Assembly: GCA_004402895.1 (NCBI GenBank)
Contig: SORT01000012.1
Coordinates: forward strand, 1 to 42,348
Direction: 5' to 3'
Length of the DNA stretch: 42,348 bases
Origin: Fidelibacterota bacterium MT.SAG.3
GTDB lineage: Bacteria; Fidelibacterota; SORT01
The notes below the pieces were generated by a model. That model searched no databases, had not been told where the DNA came from, and worked only from the letters and a program-made list of their open reading frames with translations. How positions within the stretch are numbered: position 1 is the first letter of the stretch; each line of letters starts with the position of its first letter. Both the position numbers and the translations under genes were made by a program. Positions 8,357 through 16,293 of the stretch are shown here, one piece after another.

Positions 8357-8410
8357 GTGGACTGCGGCCTTCTAAGCCGTAGGTTTCGTGTTCAAGTCAC
8401 GACGGGCGTA
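8357..8410 (+). pseudogene. 3' half of tRNA-Arg (anticodon TCT), attachment-site core
   Basis: The sequence contains anticodon stem GCGGC/GCCGT with loop CTTCTAA (anticodon TCT), variable region AGGTT, T-arm TCGTG/CACGA with loop TTCAAGT, and a 3' acceptor strand CGGGCGT plus discriminator A at 8410. The expected 5' half (ACGCCCG...) is absent; a palindrome stands there instead. Such a truncated tRNA is the usual footprint of an integrase that recombines inside tRNA genes. The block GTGGACTG at 8357-8364 is identical to the corresponding part of the intact tRNA-Phe. Confidence 0.8.
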
Positions 8411-8480
8411 CTACTTAAAGTCTTGATACATAAGCGTTTCAAGAGATATTTTAATCTTTCTCCAACTATACATAATATCG
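8411..8480. other. Second attachment arm, matching the one after tRNA-Phe
   Basis: AAAG (8417-8420), TTGATACATAAG (8423-8434) and CAACTATACATAATATC (8463-8479) sit 13 and 53 bases after the tRNA-Arg discriminator. These are the same offsets as the identical blocks after tRNA-Phe (4303 and 4343 after 4290). The sequence between the blocks is not conserved, which is expected for spaced protein-binding sites such as integrase arm sites. Confidence 0.65.
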
Positions 8481-8516
8481 CAATATGGACTAAATGGGAC
8501 CCTGTGGGACAGATTT

Positions 8517-8569
8517 ACGGCACTAAATGGGCACTACTTTTTGGCAAACCAGTGCCGTTTTTTGCCAAA
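8517..8569. promoter_or_regulatory. Two overlapping hairpins (possible pseudoknot or attenuator)
   Basis: Stem 1 pairs ACGGCACT (8517-8524) with AGTGCCGT (8551-8558), followed by a T-run. Stem 2 pairs TTTGGCAAA (8540-8548) with TTTGCCAAA (8561-8569). The 3' strand of stem 1 lies in the loop of stem 2, so they either exclude each other or form a pseudoknot. No gene starts just downstream on the plus strand. On the minus strand it lies beyond the end of the restriction operon. The stretch 8570-8802 shows nothing else. Confidence 0.45.
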
Positions 8570-8802
8570 TATGGGATCGAAGTTGGCAGAAGTCGAGATT
8601 TTTGTTATTATGCGTTTATTATTGAATTCTTATGGATTTCTTATCCAATTCAATAAGAATTCTAAAGAAATTCTTTAGTTAAACTACTGATATTTATGTT
8701 CTTGAATACAGATTAATGGGGGTGAGTGATTTTACAAATGTATAACATCGATATTACTACAACTTTTTGGAACAAGGTCAATTGAGCACTTGATCCATAC
8801 GA

Positions 8803-9585
8803 TTATGCCTTTTGTATTAAGCTTTTCAATTTGTTCAGAGAAAGAATTATTCCCCTCATTCTATGAGCCATACTGTGACAATTTGAGCAAAGTGGAATAA
8901 GATCAGTCAGTGGATCGATGGTAACTCCCCCCTGCTTTGTAATCGATCGCGTATGGTGAACTTCGATGTAATCTCGCGCGTATCCAACTCCGTATATCTC
9001 ATTAAAATCAAAGCCACATGCTAAACAAATAGTTCCATGAATTTCGAGTGCTTTCGCTCTATTTTTTCTACTTCGTTCATAACGGATTTGAAGAACTATT
9101 TTACGGCGCCCCTCTTCATCGGGCGTAAAAGAAGTATCAAATATGCCGTGAGTATTGGATTCAGTCTCCAAAGAACTCTCTGCTTGGGCGACATATTTAT
9201 CAACAGCAAACTTGAAAATACTAGGCTGATTGACATTTATTTGATAAAAGATGAGGAATACCTGCCCATGATAGATAAAATTTGAATGATGTCGTTCTCG
9301 ATAGAATAGATGGATCTCATCATTCAAATCCTCAGATTTTAGTATTCGAGAATCTGATTGATGGCTAGTTTCACCTTCAATTGTTAAGATGCCGTCCTCA
9401 AAATCATCCTTATATTGTGTTAGATGTTCTTGTTTTTCTTTAGTGATAAATAAGATTATGAAATTAGTCTTTGATGGTGTAACTATTCCTCTTGCTATAG
9501 CCTGCCAGCCTGAGTAACCCCAAATTCTTGCAAGTTCAGGTCTAGTATAACTTTTCCCAACCTTTATTTCACTTAATTTAACCAA
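8803..9585 (-). CDS. HNH endonuclease with putative modification-sensing N-terminal domain
   Basis: 260 residues from a TTG with AGGAG upstream. The C-terminal HNH domain is complete: zinc-knuckle pairs CLAC (187/190) and CSNC (233/236), IEVHH (210/211), N235, and H241 in SMAHR, with a typical HNH region DLIPLCSNC. The N-terminal ~110 residues (YTRPELARIWG..., HGQVF) resemble the small beta-rich domains found before HNH in McrA-like or SRA/DUF3427-type proteins that sense modified DNA; this part is less certain. It is the last gene of the five-gene restriction operon, 50 bases after vsr, and may cut incoming modified or unmodified DNA. Confidence 0.85.
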   Translation of the reverse strand: MVKLSEIKVGKSYTRPELARIWGYSGWQAIARGIVTPSKTNFIILFITKEKQEHLTQYKDDFEDGILTIEGETSHQSDSRILKSEDLNDEIHLFYRERHHSNFIYHGQVFLIFYQINVNQPSIFKFAVDKYVAQAESSLETESNTHGIFDTSFTPDEEGRRKIVLQIRYERSRKNRAKALEIHGTICLACGFDFNEIYGVGYARDYIEVHHTRSITKQGGVTIDPLTDLIPLCSNCHSMAHRMRGIILSLNKLKSLIQKA

Positions 9586-9635
9586 GGCAATACTCCTCTT
9601 ACGATTTTTCTGATAGCATTATTTTACTATTTGTA

Positions 9636-10046
9636 CTAAAATTTGAGAAATCTGAGGACCTTTCCAAGAGCTTCTTGAAGATTTTCGTTAATCTCGCATT
9701 CCCAAATAACTAAATACTTCCAACTTAAATCCTCCAGCTGAGCTTGAATTTTTTTATCTCGTATGATATTTTTCTTAAATTTTGATCTCCAGTACTTCCT
9801 ATTTGACTTAGGAAAAGTTGATCTTTTACATCCGTGTCTATGCCAGAAGCATCCATGAATAAATATTGTCCTCTTTAATGAAACAAATACCAGATCTGGC
9901 TTTCCAGGTAACTTATCATAACTAACCCTGTAACGAAATCCTTTTTCAAACAGTGCTTTCCTTACTAATAATTCTGGAGTAGTGTCCTTCGACCTTATGA
10001 GACGCATGTTTCGACTGCGTTGAACAGGTGTCAGGTGATCAGTCAT
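9636..10046 (-). CDS. vsr: Very short patch repair endonuclease (Vsr)
   Basis: 136 residues, the normal Vsr length. It nicks 5' of T in T:G mismatches that arise when 5-methylcytosine deaminates, so it usually accompanies a C5 methyltransferase. Catalytic and zinc residues stand at the same numbers as in E. coli Vsr: D51 (GKPDLVF), H64, C66, H69, H71 and C73 in IHGCFWHRHGC. The N-terminal RSRNMRLIRSKDTTPE motif is also typical. Its start overlaps the methyltransferase stop by four bases, so the two are translationally coupled. Confidence 0.95.
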   Translation of the reverse strand: MTDHLTPVQRSRNMRLIRSKDTTPELLVRKALFEKGFRYRVSYDKLPGKPDLVFVSLKRTIFIHGCFWHRHGCKRSTFPKSNRKYWRSKFKKNIIRDKKIQAQLEDLSWKYLVIWECEINENLQEALGKVLRFLKF

Positions 10047-11110
10047 TCTACCTTTTCATGACGATACGTGGGATGACCTTTAAGTAAGGAGAATAACTCT
10101 TTTGCGATAGGTTTAATTCCAAGAGGAGGGACAGCATTTCCAATCTGTCTTCGAATCTCAGTCATAGACCCATGGAAGACAAAATCGTCAGGGAATCCAA
10201 ACAGCCTTGCTCTTTCTCGATTAGTCAGGGATCTAGGCTCCCCATAATGATAACCCCAAGTGCCACCTCCGCCACTTGCGATAATTGTAGTAGATGGTTT
10301 CTCAGGATGTAGGCGTCGATATACATGTGATATCATTCCTTTGACATAAAGATCATTACTTTTTTCAATATTAGAAAAATTACCACCGGGGGGAATGAGT
10401 TCTAACATTTTAATAGTCTTTGGTTTTATATTTTGCCTTTCATTATTATGCTTGACGTTTTCAACTCCCTTGAGAGCTTCTCGTGCTCCTATGTAGGATG
10501 GGAGGCCAAACATTTCGGTAGTGGCCGGTGGAACATGAGTGCGTGTGGGAGGCGTGAACTTAATACCCATGTCATCGGCTAAACCGATTATAAGAACACG
10601 TTCGCGCAATTGTGGAACACCGTAGTCAGCGAAATTATAGACATTTGTAGATACGTTATATCCGCATTTTTTAAAATCATTCTTAATCTGTTTTATAGCT
10701 GTTCCATTGTTAGCTGATAATAATCCCTTTACATTTTCAGCTATGAAAGCAATAGGTTTTATCGTATTAACGATCTCTACAAAGTAGGTGTATAGATTTC
10801 CATTTGTTCCCTTCAAGCCCGGACGCTTCCAAATAACTGAAAAATCCTGGCATGGAAAACCACCTAATATTACATCTACATCTTTTCTCTCTGGTAAATC
10901 TGTAGAGAGATCGAGATCTTCTATCGGACATTCAACCAATTTTGTATTCTTGAAGTGATTTCGAAATGTCTCACAGGCCCATTTATCGTATTCGTTAGCC
11001 CATATTACTTTTCCACCTGCCCACTCCGCACCTAAATCCATTCCGCCACAGCCGGCAAACAAGCTTAGTATTCTAGGTTTTCGGCGTCCAATATAGTTAG
11101 TGAATTTCAT
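10043..11110 (-). CDS. dcm: DNA (cytosine-5) methyltransferase
   Basis: 355 residues with the ordered C5-methylase motifs: I (LSLFAGCGGMDLG, about 15-27), IV (GGFPCQDFS with catalytic C87), VI (ENVKGL, about 125-130), VIII (QLRERVLIIG, about 168-177) and X (RRQIGNAVPP, about 322-331). A target-recognition domain lies between VIII and X. It methylates cytosine at an unknown site and protects host DNA from the nucleases of the same operon. The ATG follows GGAAAGATC. It is 24 bases after the Z1 gene and overlaps vsr. Confidence 0.95.
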   Translation of the reverse strand: MKFTNYIGRRKPRILSLFAGCGGMDLGAEWAGGKVIWANEYDKWACETFRNHFKNTKLVECPIEDLDLSTDLPERKDVDVILGGFPCQDFSVIWKRPGLKGTNGNLYTYFVEIVNTIKPIAFIAENVKGLLSANNGTAIKQIKNDFKKCGYNVSTNVYNFADYGVPQLRERVLIIGLADDMGIKFTPPTRTHVPPATTEMFGLPSYIGAREALKGVENVKHNNERQNIKPKTIKMLELIPPGGNFSNIEKSNDLYVKGMISHVYRRLHPEKPSTTIIASGGGGTWGYHYGEPRSLTNRERARLFGFPDDFVFHGSMTEIRRQIGNAVPPLGIKPIAKELFSLLKGHPTYRHEKVE

Positions 11111-11134
11111 ATTCGAGATCTTTCCAATTTCTAT

Positions 11135-12982
11135 TTAGTCCTCAACCGTAAAGAACGCTAAACCGTCAGGATAGCGAATATTAGGAATCCAAATCGGCGA
11201 ACCTCTCCAACCTTGTTCTTCGTCTCCATTAAGCCTGTACATAAATAGGACAGTTTCTTCTGGGAAACTTTCGGAGAGCGTTCTATCCGTCGGTGATAAC
11301 AGAGTCCCAGTTCCCTTGGTTATGTTTCTATCCGTTCGGACAAACAGCCTTCCCTCATCATTCTCATTTGATTTTAAAATTTCAACACACTTTTTAAATT
11401 CTATCAGTCTCTCTGTCTCGAGAGTTGATACACTCCCGAGTATATCCATGATTTCATCCAGTGTAACTTTATTGTCCCCATCTTCCACGCCCAATCGGTT
11501 ATCAAGTAATTCGGTATTATCCCCATTTGCATCATAGAGAAAATAATTTACTCCCCCCGCTAACGATGTAATCGCACCAAGGTCCAAAACGTTGGGTCTA
11601 GTGGGACGCACTCCCCTAGGGGTTAGGACGCTGATTCCCTCCAAGCCCGCTCTCGATAACACATTGAATAAAGCGTCATTTGTTTTCGTGATCTCATTGA
11701 AAAGTCTAAAAAGCGACAAAGGAAGAAATACCCTACAAAATTCTTTTATTCTCTCGTAACCAAATAATCTTGAGTGTTGCCATACAGTATCAGCTTGAGG
11801 TGCTCTCGCCCGACGACAGTAATAAGTCACCTGCAAATATGGAAATGTGACACCTCTTCCCAGGCTATTACCTCCGATAATAATATTATATCCAGTTAAG
11901 TAATCCTCTCCTGCGTTTTCTGAGTTAATTATATAAGTATTTAGTGGCAAAATTTCACTCATGGAGTTCCAATAATCTTCAAAGTCCCCCTCAATCGTGA
12001 ACTCACCGAAATCTTCTTCTGCTTTTGATTTGAGAATAGAATTTTCATCATTTAAAGCTTCAGCGACCTCTTTTAAGAAGAGAGTTATTTTGTTACTAGT
12101 GATGTTATGATCATCAATTCTAAAATTAGGATGGACTAGAAAATTACATGTAGGTATTCCCTCTTTTTTAAAATGGCAACAAACAAATAGGAAATACAAT
12201 ATTGCTCGTTGGAGACCTTCTGGAATTGTGTCATCGTTTCGAAGGAGTATATCTCTTTCGTTTTCTGACAATAAATTAACACATTTAAGATCATCCGAAT
12301 AAAAATAACTGCCTCCTAAATACCCATTTCCGGGCTCAAATGTGTAAACAAATTCGGGTTTGATTCCCGAAGATGCTGTAAGGAGAAGAATTGCATAAGG
12401 TGTTGCGGTTACCTGCAAGTAAAGCGATGAAGGTGAGATCTGGCGTATGTTCCCAATTTGTTGATTTATCGTGCTAACGTCATCTAAGTTTACCTTTGTA
12501 TTTAGGCTCGCCGCATCGCCTTCATCATCGAGAAGAAGAAGGGGTTGGTATCCGCTTGATTCGTTAGAGAGGAAATTTTGTCCCCATGTGCTTAAAACGC
12601 TATGATTTTTTTTTAAGACGATTAAAACAGGTTTTCGAAAATCCAGACTTTTAAAAAGCACATCATCTGATTCCCCACAAACCACTATCCCATCGAGGTA
12701 CTCTTTAGCTCTATTAAGCGTTTGTTGCTGGAGTCGGACGTTATCTGTCGTTAAAATAATAAAGAACTTAAATTCAAAATCTGCTGCTGCTGCAATTATG
12801 CCAAGCATTTGAAGCGTTTTGCCTGATTGAACTTGGCCTATTATTAAACCAGTATTGTGGTTCTTATAATCAAAGGATTCAATATGATTTTTTTTAAAAT
12901 TTGTAATGGCCGGAAGAATATTCGTTCCCAATCCAGCCTTTAATTCATCAAGATAATTTGTGTATCTCTCTAAGTATCCCAT
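11135..12982 (-). CDS. Z1-domain NTPase of a restriction-modification system
   Basis: 615 residues. Helicase-like NTPase features are a Walker A GQVQSGKT at about 49-56, a Walker B-like LLLDDEGDAAS at about 150-159, and the Z1 signature IIGGNSLGRGVTFPYLQVTY followed by ARAPQADTVWQHSRLFGYE. The Z1 family is known from restriction-modification operons with C5 methyltransferases, PLD nucleases and Vsr, where it is thought to supply ATP-dependent DNA movement or remodelling; the biochemistry is poorly known. The ATG lies one base after the stop of the PLD nuclease gene. No truncation is seen. Confidence 0.9.
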   Translation of the reverse strand: MGYLERYTNYLDELKAGLGTNILPAITNFKKNHIESFDYKNHNTGLIIGQVQSGKTLQMLGIIAAAADFEFKFFIILTTDNVRLQQQTLNRAKEYLDGIVVCGESDDVLFKSLDFRKPVLIVLKKNHSVLSTWGQNFLSNESSGYQPLLLLDDEGDAASLNTKVNLDDVSTINQQIGNIRQISPSSLYLQVTATPYAILLLTASSGIKPEFVYTFEPGNGYLGGSYFYSDDLKCVNLLSENERDILLRNDDTIPEGLQRAILYFLFVCCHFKKEGIPTCNFLVHPNFRIDDHNITSNKITLFLKEVAEALNDENSILKSKAEEDFGEFTIEGDFEDYWNSMSEILPLNTYIINSENAGEDYLTGYNIIIGGNSLGRGVTFPYLQVTYYCRRARAPQADTVWQHSRLFGYERIKEFCRVFLPLSLFRLFNEITKTNDALFNVLSRAGLEGISVLTPRGVRPTRPNVLDLGAITSLAGGVNYFLYDANGDNTELLDNRLGVEDGDNKVTLDEIMDILGSVSTLETERLIEFKKCVEILKSNENDEGRLFVRTDRNITKGTGTLLSPTDRTLSESFPEETVLFMYRLNGDEEQGWRGSPIWIPNIRYPDGLAFFTVED

Positions 12983-12983
12983 C

Positions 12984-14024
12984 TTATCTGACCATAAAAT
13001 CCAATAGCCATACTCCTTCTGTTGTTGTTTTAATTAGTTCGATATTATCACGGCCGTAATCAGATAGTATCTTCTTTGTAATTTTATCACCCGTCTTTAA
13101 TATACCCGCTCGTTCTAATCGACCTTTGATCCATGCACCAAGAACCGCCAAGTTATCTTTTGTTCTTAAATTTTTTGAGTAATCACCACTAGTTTTGCAT
13201 TTGAACTGAAATCCATCATCAGTAACAACGATGAACTCGGATAATTGTGGGTAGCCTGATTTGGTAGTAATCTTCTTTCCCACAATAACTTCAATCTCAT
13301 ACCAAGACCTAGGTCTGATTAGACCAGTTTTAGTATTTTCGCGACCCTTTCCAAAATACACATTTAGATTGCTTTTGTCAGCGCACTTTAAGGGCAGCGT
13401 AAAAGAAGGCGTGGTTCTCGTTCTCCAAATCGCTTCGACTTTATTTCGTGGTAATCTTACGACATCTGGTAGATCTCCGAGTGGATTGTCAGTTTCAGGA
13501 TCCACAAATGATGGCTCACGAAACTCTGAAAACAAAACAGCAGATCTGTCTCGGATTTGATCCTGAAGAATTGTAATATTTCTTAGCATCTCAGCTTCAT
13601 TGACTAGAAGATCAACCTCGAAGATTCTCTTTCTAGCATCCGTTACTCCTGACAAATTTGAACTTCCAATTATACCGGCAAGCGGATTATTGTCTTTCCA
13701 AAAGGTATAAACCTTTCCGTGAAAGGGAAATGCCTTACTAATGAATATCTTATGGACATGACCTAAAGACTTGATACGTTCATCTAAGTTTTGTAAACCA
13801 CTATATTGTGCACGTGTAAAACCCGTATATGCATGCATTCCAATAACAAGATCAAATCTCGGTAGTAGACTTAAATTTTCCTGAAAGAAAAGAGTGGATT
13901 CAACGCTTATGAAACCAGTTGTCAAATGAATATAGTCAGATTCTTTTGCGTATTCCTCAAATGCATCAAAAAACTCTCGATCGGGTTTATCGATAGGTCG
14001 AACATTAGAATATAACAATTCCAT
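12984..14024 (-). CDS. NgoFVII-like PLD-family restriction endonuclease
   Basis: About 346 residues from the ATG at 14024; a TTG lies one codon upstream. One PLD half-motif is present: H102 and K104 in FPFHGKVYTFW with N123 in GIIGSSNLSG. This fits a dimeric, metal-independent PLD nuclease such as NgoFVII or BfiI. The C-terminal half (LPLKCADKSNLNVYFGKGRE, then RPRSWYEIEV) matches the B3-like DNA-recognition domain of that family. It is the first gene of the operon and the probable sequence-specific nuclease paired with the C5 methyltransferase. It is divergent from the Cas4-like gene at 14281. Confidence 0.87.
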   Translation of the reverse strand: MELLYSNVRPIDKPDREFFDAFEEYAKESDYIHLTTGFISVESTLFFQENLSLLPRFDLVIGMHAYTGFTRAQYSGLQNLDERIKSLGHVHKIFISKAFPFHGKVYTFWKDNNPLAGIIGSSNLSGVTDARKRIFEVDLLVNEAEMLRNITILQDQIRDRSAVLFSEFREPSFVDPETDNPLGDLPDVVRLPRNKVEAIWRTRTTPSFTLPLKCADKSNLNVYFGKGRENTKTGLIRPRSWYEIEVIVGKKITTKSGYPQLSEFIVVTDDGFQFKCKTSGDYSKNLRTKDNLAVLGAWIKGRLERAGILKTGDKITKKILSDYGRDNIELIKTTTEGVWLLDFMVR

Positions 14025-14113
14025 CAATATTGCTTCATTTGCATTGACACTTTAAGGTTTATGGATTCTCAATTAATCTAAATTACAATACTATTGCAAG
14101 CAAATCCATAAAA

Positions 14114-14191
14114 AAAGCCGACACCTTCAATTGCTAGCCCTTCTTTACTAAAAAGTAGATTGGAAATTAAAAAGGTACTCATATATCCAAT
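14114..14191. repeat. Dispersed repeat: degenerate GGCTGACA-type hairpin plus ATTGGA palindrome
   Basis: AAAGCCGACACCTTCAATTG continues with CTAGCCCTT at 14114-14142. It aligns with the hairpins at 17138, 20944 and 21707 but has more mismatches. It is followed by the ATTGGA...GGTAC...TCCAAT palindrome at 14159-14191, which resembles those at 16959 and 21756. It lies in the divergent gap between the restriction operon and the Cas4-like gene, at the left edge of a gene module. Confidence 0.55.
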
Positions 14192-14280
14192 TTCAATTTC
14201 GTTAAATATGGAATGAATTATAATTGTTACCCAACCATTTTCGTTTCTATCTTATTCTATGCTTCCTAAAACAGAACATC

Positions 14281-15201
14281 ATGACTGATTTTAAAAATAA
14301 ATTCTCCTGGTCAATTTCACAGGACCGTACATTTCAAACATGTAAGAGAAAATACTATCTAAATAGGTATGGTTCCTGGGGTGGTTGGGATAAGAATTCT
14401 GATAAACTTACCCGGAAAATTTATATCCTGAAAAATCAAGCAACTATCCCGATGCTTGTGGGGGATGTTGTACATCAGACTATATCAAAAATCCTTGATT
14501 CACTCAAAGCAGGGAAGACTTGGGATATCGGCTATTCACAGAAACATGCTGTTCGACTATTTAAAGAAGGGTGGAAACAATCAAAGAATGAAGAGTGGGT
14601 ACAGGATCCTAAAAGAAAGAAAAATCTGTTTGAACACTATTATGATTCCACGCCATCTGAAGAAGATCTTATTGAAGTAGGTGCTTCTCTTAAAAGAAAC
14701 ATAGAGAGTTTTTTCTATTCTGAATCATTCAAGTTCATTAAAACCTCAAGACCGGTTGACTGGTTATCAAAAGAAGAGTTAGGTGAGTTTAAAGTCGCGG
14801 GTGAAACTGTTTATTGTAAGATTGACTTTGCCGTTAAACATGAAGATCTTGTTTATCTTTATGATTGGAAGACTGGTAAGAAGATCTCAGAAGATGAACT
14901 GCAACTTGCGGTTTATTCACTTTTTGCTGTAGACAAATGGTCGATAAAATTGAACACAATTAGATTATTTGATGTATACCTTAGAACTAATACTCCGCTC
15001 ACAATAAGGGCCTCACAGAAACTTGTAGAAGAAACTCAACAGTACATTGAAAAGAGCATTAAAGAAATGAAATCACTCTTGGATGATCCTGTTGAAAATA
15101 TTGCGAGTATCGATAATTTTCCGATGATAGAGAATAAAAACATTTGTAAGCATTGCTCGTTCAAAGAGATATGTTATCCGGATAGTTTTAGGGATTTATA
15201 A
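14281..15201 (+). CDS. Cas4/RecB-like PD-(D/E)XK nuclease with Fe-S cysteines
   Basis: 306 residues from the ATG at 14281; the frame is open to 14224, but no start there has a better ribosome site. N-terminal SQDRTFQTCKRKYYLNRYG supplies one cysteine. A nuclease core contains CKIDFAVKHEDLVYLYDWKTGK (D...DWK pattern) and ELQLAVY (QxxxY motif). The C-terminal CKHCSFKEICYP supplies three cysteines. This one-plus-three arrangement is the [4Fe-4S] layout of Cas4/AddB-type exonucleases. No cas1 or cas2 or CRISPR array is nearby, so this is a phage- or element-type recombination nuclease. It is followed after 11 bases by the 67-residue gene. Confidence 0.8.
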   Translation: MTDFKNKFSWSISQDRTFQTCKRKYYLNRYGSWGGWDKNSDKLTRKIYILKNQATIPMLVGDVVHQTISKILDSLKAGKTWDIGYSQKHAVRLFKEGWKQSKNEEWVQDPKRKKNLFEHYYDSTPSEEDLIEVGASLKRNIESFFYSESFKFIKTSRPVDWLSKEELGEFKVAGETVYCKIDFAVKHEDLVYLYDWKTGKKISEDELQLAVYSLFAVDKWSIKLNTIRLFDVYLRTNTPLTIRASQKLVEETQQYIEKSIKEMKSLLDDPVENIASIDNFPMIENKNICKHCSFKEICYPDSFRDL

Positions 15202-15212
15202 AGGAGTCCACA

Positions 15213-15416
15213 ATGACAGATAACTTCGATGATATGATGGAATATGTTGAAGGCTATAAGCCAAAAGAAGGCGATGTATTTGACTTCATAGAATATAAGG
15301 TAACGAAGGGTAAGATTATCTTCGTCCGTCGGAAAGGTCAGGAAGAGTTCATAGAGGAGTTCCATGCTGAATACATTGGATCGTTAGAACTTGAGAATGG
15401 GCGTGCGGAGGTGTGA
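15213..15416 (+). CDS. Small acidic protein, unknown
   Basis: 67 residues with an excellent ribosome site (AAAGGAGTCCACAATG). The N-terminal half is acidic (MTDNFDDMMEYVEG). The rest alternates charged and hydrophobic residues, as in a small beta-rich fold (DVFDFIEYKVTKGKIIFVRR). No family was recognised. It is sandwiched between the Cas4-like gene and the next gene, whose ribosome site lies inside its end, so the three appear to form one transcription unit. Confidence 0.65.
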   Translation: MTDNFDDMMEYVEGYKPKEGDVFDFIEYKVTKGKIIFVRRKGQEEFIEEFHAEYIGSLELENGRAEV

Positions 15417-15420
15417 AAAC

Positions 15421-15825
15421 ATGGTTATTTTATCAAAGATATTTGGCAAACCTATAAATACTGATCAAGTAGAATTTATAAGAAATTTTGTCGGTAAAGA
15501 AATAAAGAGGGAAGATGAAACCTTCGATTGCAATTCCATAACTGATGAAGTTTTAATGGGGTTACCAGAAGCCACTGTAATAACTGTAATAAACAGCTAT
15601 TTTGATTTCAAACGTCAAAACCCCAATTTGAGTGAAAAAGAAGTATTTGAAAAAATCATGCATGAAAGATTTTTCAGCAACAAGTTAATTGTTAAGATTT
15701 TAGATGATAAATTAGACCTGTTGCAACTAATTAATATTTCATTAGAACATCTTGATCAAAGTGGTTTTATGAGTGATTCCCAAATATTGGCCTACATTGA
15801 AAAATATATACAAATACCAAGGTGA
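15421..15825 (+). CDS. Helical protein, unknown
   Basis: 134 residues from the ATG at 15421, chosen because GGAGGTGTGAAAACATG gives a perfect Shine-Dalgarno sequence. The frame is open upstream to 15391, overlapping the previous gene. It is predicted mostly helical and acidic, with no membrane segment or known motif. The tight spacing after the 67-residue gene suggests co-expression with the Cas4-like nuclease. The function is not recognised. Confidence 0.6.
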   Translation: MVILSKIFGKPINTDQVEFIRNFVGKEIKREDETFDCNSITDEVLMGLPEATVITVINSYFDFKRQNPNLSEKEVFEKIMHERFFSNKLIVKILDDKLDLLQLINISLEHLDQSGFMSDSQILAYIEKYIQIPR

Positions 15826-15899
15826 TGAGCACGTTTTTTGTCTCATGGGGGTAAGGGGGGTTAGAAAGGTAAGAGTGGTAACGCATTGATAATAAGTTG

Positions 15900-15928
15900 T
15901 TGACAGGAAGAAAAATAAAAAGAATTAT
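15900..15928 (+). promoter_or_regulatory. Predicted sigma-70-type promoter
   Basis: TTGACA at 15900-15905, a 17-base spacer, and AATTAT at 15923-15928 (4 of 6 to consensus), about 50 bases upstream of the small membrane protein gene at 15980. No experimental support. Confidence 0.4.
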
Positions 15929-15979
15929 GTAAGTGCCACTGAAATTATAAAGTTAAGGTCAGGTAAATAAGGAATTAAA

Positions 15980-16234
15980 ATGGGAGCCATTGCATTAATT
16001 ATTGCGATAATTGCTTTTGCTATTCTATGGAGTAGTGATCATGAATTGTTTAAGTGGATGGTTTTAGGAGCTGGTATTGTTGCCGCATATTTACGTGCCG
16101 TTGTAAGTTCAATTGCAAGAAGGTCAGGTCAAATTGGTCCCGATGTTAAGACCTTTTGGATGCATGCGGCAAATATCTCATTCTGGATAAGCATAATTTT
16201 GTCGATAGTAGTTATTGTCAGCGCGTTTAAGTGA
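15980..16234 (+). CDS. Small membrane protein, unknown
   Basis: 84 residues with three hydrophobic segments: about 3-17 (IALIIAIIAFAILWS), 24-43 (LFKWMVLGAGIVAAY onward) and 62-82 (AANISFWISIILSIVVIVS). A basic loop, SSIARRSGQIG, lies between the last two. The ATG follows AAGGAATTAAA. A promoter-like sequence lies upstream, so it may be its own unit. It is convergent with the ankyrin gene. A role as a membrane effector of a defence module is possible but unsupported by any motif. Confidence 0.6.
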   Translation: MGAIALIIAIIAFAILWSSDHELFKWMVLGAGIVAAYLRAVVSSIARRSGQIGPDVKTFWMHAANISFWISIILSIVVIVSAFK

Positions 16235-16293
16235 TAGTAATGTCAGTACAGAAAATGGGATAAGATACTTTAAACAAATAACATTATTTGTAT

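Noticed and set aside
8357-8656. An open frame of 99 codons on the plus strand after the 8.3-kb palindrome
   Set aside because: It runs through the tRNA-Arg fragment, arm sites and hairpins; there is no ribosome site and the composition is not protein-like.
14281-15201. CRISPR adaptation function for the Cas4-like nuclease
   Set aside because: No CRISPR array and no cas1 or cas2 gene is visible; this nuclease type is also common in phages and other elements.
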